DNA of 6,703 bases from Lysobacteraceae bacterium. Its GTDB lineage: Bacteria > Pseudomonadota > Gammaproteobacteria > Xanthomonadales > Xanthomonadaceae. Below are positions 5,579-6,703 of the stretch, piece by piece. Location: the NCBI GenBank assembly GCA_017990865.1, contig JAGNNB010000168.1, forward strand, positions 1 through 6,703. The letters run 5' to 3'. Position numbers and translations under genes: made by a program. The notes below the pieces were generated by a model, which saw nothing but the letters and a program-made list of their open reading frames with translations, did no database searches and was not told the origin of the DNA. How positions within the stretch are numbered: the stretch's first letter is position 1; the number at the start of each line of letters is the position of its first letter.

Positions 5579-6703
5579 TCATTCCAATTGTTTCAAACGA
5601 TACAAGGCTTCCAACGCCTGCTTCGGCGTCAACTCGTCCGGATCGATCGCGGCCAGAGCATCCAGCGCGGCGGAGGCGGGCGTGAACAGGCCGAACTGCT
5701 GCGGTGCGTCCAGCGCTTGCGGGGTGAGGACCGGCGCCGGTGCGTCGCGCCGTTGTTCCAGTTCCGCCAGGCGCCCGCGCGCTTCGCGCACGACCGATCT
5801 GGGCAAGCCCGCGAGCGCCGCGACCTGCAGGCCGAAGCTGCGGTCGGCGGGGCCGTCTTTCACCGCGTGCATGAACACCAAGGTATCGCCGCCGTGCGGG
5901 TCGTGGTGTTCCACCGCGTCCAGATGCACGTTGGCGATACCGCTGCCCGGTTGCGCCAGCGCGGTGAGTTCGAAGTAGTGCGTGGCGAACAGCGTGTAGC
6001 AGCGATTGGTTTCGGCCAGATGTTTCGCGCAGGCTTCGGCGAGCGCGAGACCGTCGTAGGTCGACGTGCCGCGGCCGATTTCGTCCATCAGCACCAGCGA
6101 TTGCGATGTGGCGTGGTGCAGGATGTAGCTGGTTTCGCTCATCTCGACCATGAAGGTCGATTGCCCGCGCGCCAAGTCGTCGCCGGCGCCGATGCGGGTG
6201 AGGATGCGATCGATCGGGCCGATCCGCGCGCTGGCCGCCGGCACGAAACTGCCGATATGCGCCAGCAGCACGATCAGCGCGTTCTGACGCATGTAGGTGG
6301 ATTTGCCGCCCATGTTGGGGCCGGTGACGATCAGCATGCGTCGCGGCGCGCGTTCGGACGCGTCGTCGTCGGCGAGGTCGGCGAGGTCGGCGAGGTCAGC
6401 GCCATTCAACACCAGATCGTTCGGCTCGAACGGTTCGTCGCGCACCGCTTCCACCACCGGATGACGGCCGCGTTCGATACGGATTTCGGCGTCGTCCGAC
6501 AGCGTCGGCATCGTCCAATCCAGCGACTGCGCGCGTTCGGCGAAGCACAGCAGCGCGTCGAGTTCGCTCAACGCCGCGGCGCAGCGCTTCAGCGCTTCGA
6601 GATGCAGATTCAACTCGTCCAGTACGCCTTCGTACAGCAGCTTCTCGCGCGTCAGCGAACGCTCGCGCGCCGACAGCACTTTGTCCTCGAAGGCTTTGAG
6701 TTC
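5579..6703 (-). CDS. mutS: DNA mismatch repair protein MutS, C-terminal part (5' end outside the window)
   Basis: The frame is open from the right edge and encodes the last 374 residues. MutS recognises mismatches as a dimer and uses ATP to recruit MutL in methyl-directed repair. Visible here, numbered within the fragment: the end of the lever/clamp region (LREKLLYE-type sequence near 18-25), Walker [10 protein letters not shown] (128-136), the conserved [14 protein letters not shown] segment (175-188), Walker B LVLMDE followed by [10 protein letters not shown] (203-218), and the His loop FATHYFE (His242). Near the C-terminus QFGLF (336-340) fits a beta-clamp binding motif, followed by a short helical tail ([15 protein letters not shown]) like the tetramerisation end. 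All catalytic residues look intact. An in-frame Leu-Ala-Asp repeat sits about 14 residues before Walker A. It stops 61 bp before the AAA+ gene on the same strand. Confidence 0.97.
   Translation of the reverse strand, partial: ELKAFEDKVLSARERSLTREKLLYEGVLDELNLHLEALKRCAAALSELDALLCFAERAQSLDWTMPTLSDDAEIRIERGRHPVVEAVRDEPFEPNDLVLNGADLADLADLADDDASERAPRRMLIVTGPNMGGKSTYMRQNALIVLLAHIGSFVPAASARIGPIDRILTRIGAGDDLARGQSTFMVEMSETSYILHHATSQSLVLMDEIGRGTSTYDGLALAEACAKHLAETNRCYTLFATHYFELTALAQPGSGIANVHLDAVEHHDPHGGDTLVFMHAVKDGPADRSFGLQVAALAGLPRSVVREARGRLAELEQRRDAPAPVLTPQALDAPQQFGLFTPASAALDALAAIDPDELTPKQALEALYRLKQLE
6368..6403 (-). repeat. 9-bp tandem repeat inside mutS (Leu-Ala-Asp repeats)
   Basis: Three perfect copies of GTCGGCGAG (plus strand) are followed by a diverged fourth, GTCAGCGCC. 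On the coding strand they give Gly-Ala-Asp then three Leu-Ala-Asp, residues 103-114 of the fragment, just before the strand leading into Walker A. E. coli MutS, as I recall it, has a short linker here (NPLNLSPQRRML), so the repeat looks like an expansion of a surface loop. Copy changes would stay in frame. Confidence 0.8.

Overview
The window looks like chromosomal DNA of a GC-rich gammaproteobacterium, most probably of the Xanthomonadaceae/Lysobacteraceae. This rests on the high GC content, the MutS sequence type, a DUF937 protein with an acidic C-terminal loop, and a long palindrome of the kind scattered between genes in that family. This is judgement from memory; no database was searched.

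Layout, left to right. Positions 1-276 hold at most the tail of a plus-strand gene (possible LAS metallopeptidase motif) and a GC-rich hairpin. A DUF937 (YidB-like) gene lies on the minus strand at 277-933. A divergent spacer of about 260 bp separates it from a small plus-strand gene (1194-1403) for an exported six-cysteine peptide whose cysteine spacing reads the same in both directions. Positions 1404-2031 are non-coding and rich in structure: a possible terminator, an array of eight 16-bp units, a long near-perfect palindrome, and a second array of eight 16-bp units that ends at the stop codon of the next gene. The rest is minus strand: the 3' part of mutS (from the right edge to 5579), then, 61 bp downstream, a large gene (5517 to 2032) for a membrane-anchored double AAA+ protein of the Clp/Hsp100 type.

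The most striking object is that AAA+ protein. Its first ATPase domain keeps Walker A and the pore tyrosine but has lost the Walker B glutamate and both arginine fingers. Its second domain keeps the full catalytic set but has lost the GYVG pore loop. Its last ~270 residues align by eye along the length of peptide chain release factor 2 (RF2), but the GGQ catalytic domain appears cleanly removed and the SPF stop-codon-reading tripeptide is absent. A membrane-tethered Clp-like ATPase carrying a non-catalytic release-factor body suggests a ribosome- or translation-linked quality-control role, which is inference.

mutS and the AAA+ gene probably share a transcript because of strand and spacing; no functional link is evident. 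The DUF937 and small-peptide genes are separate, divergently transcribed units.
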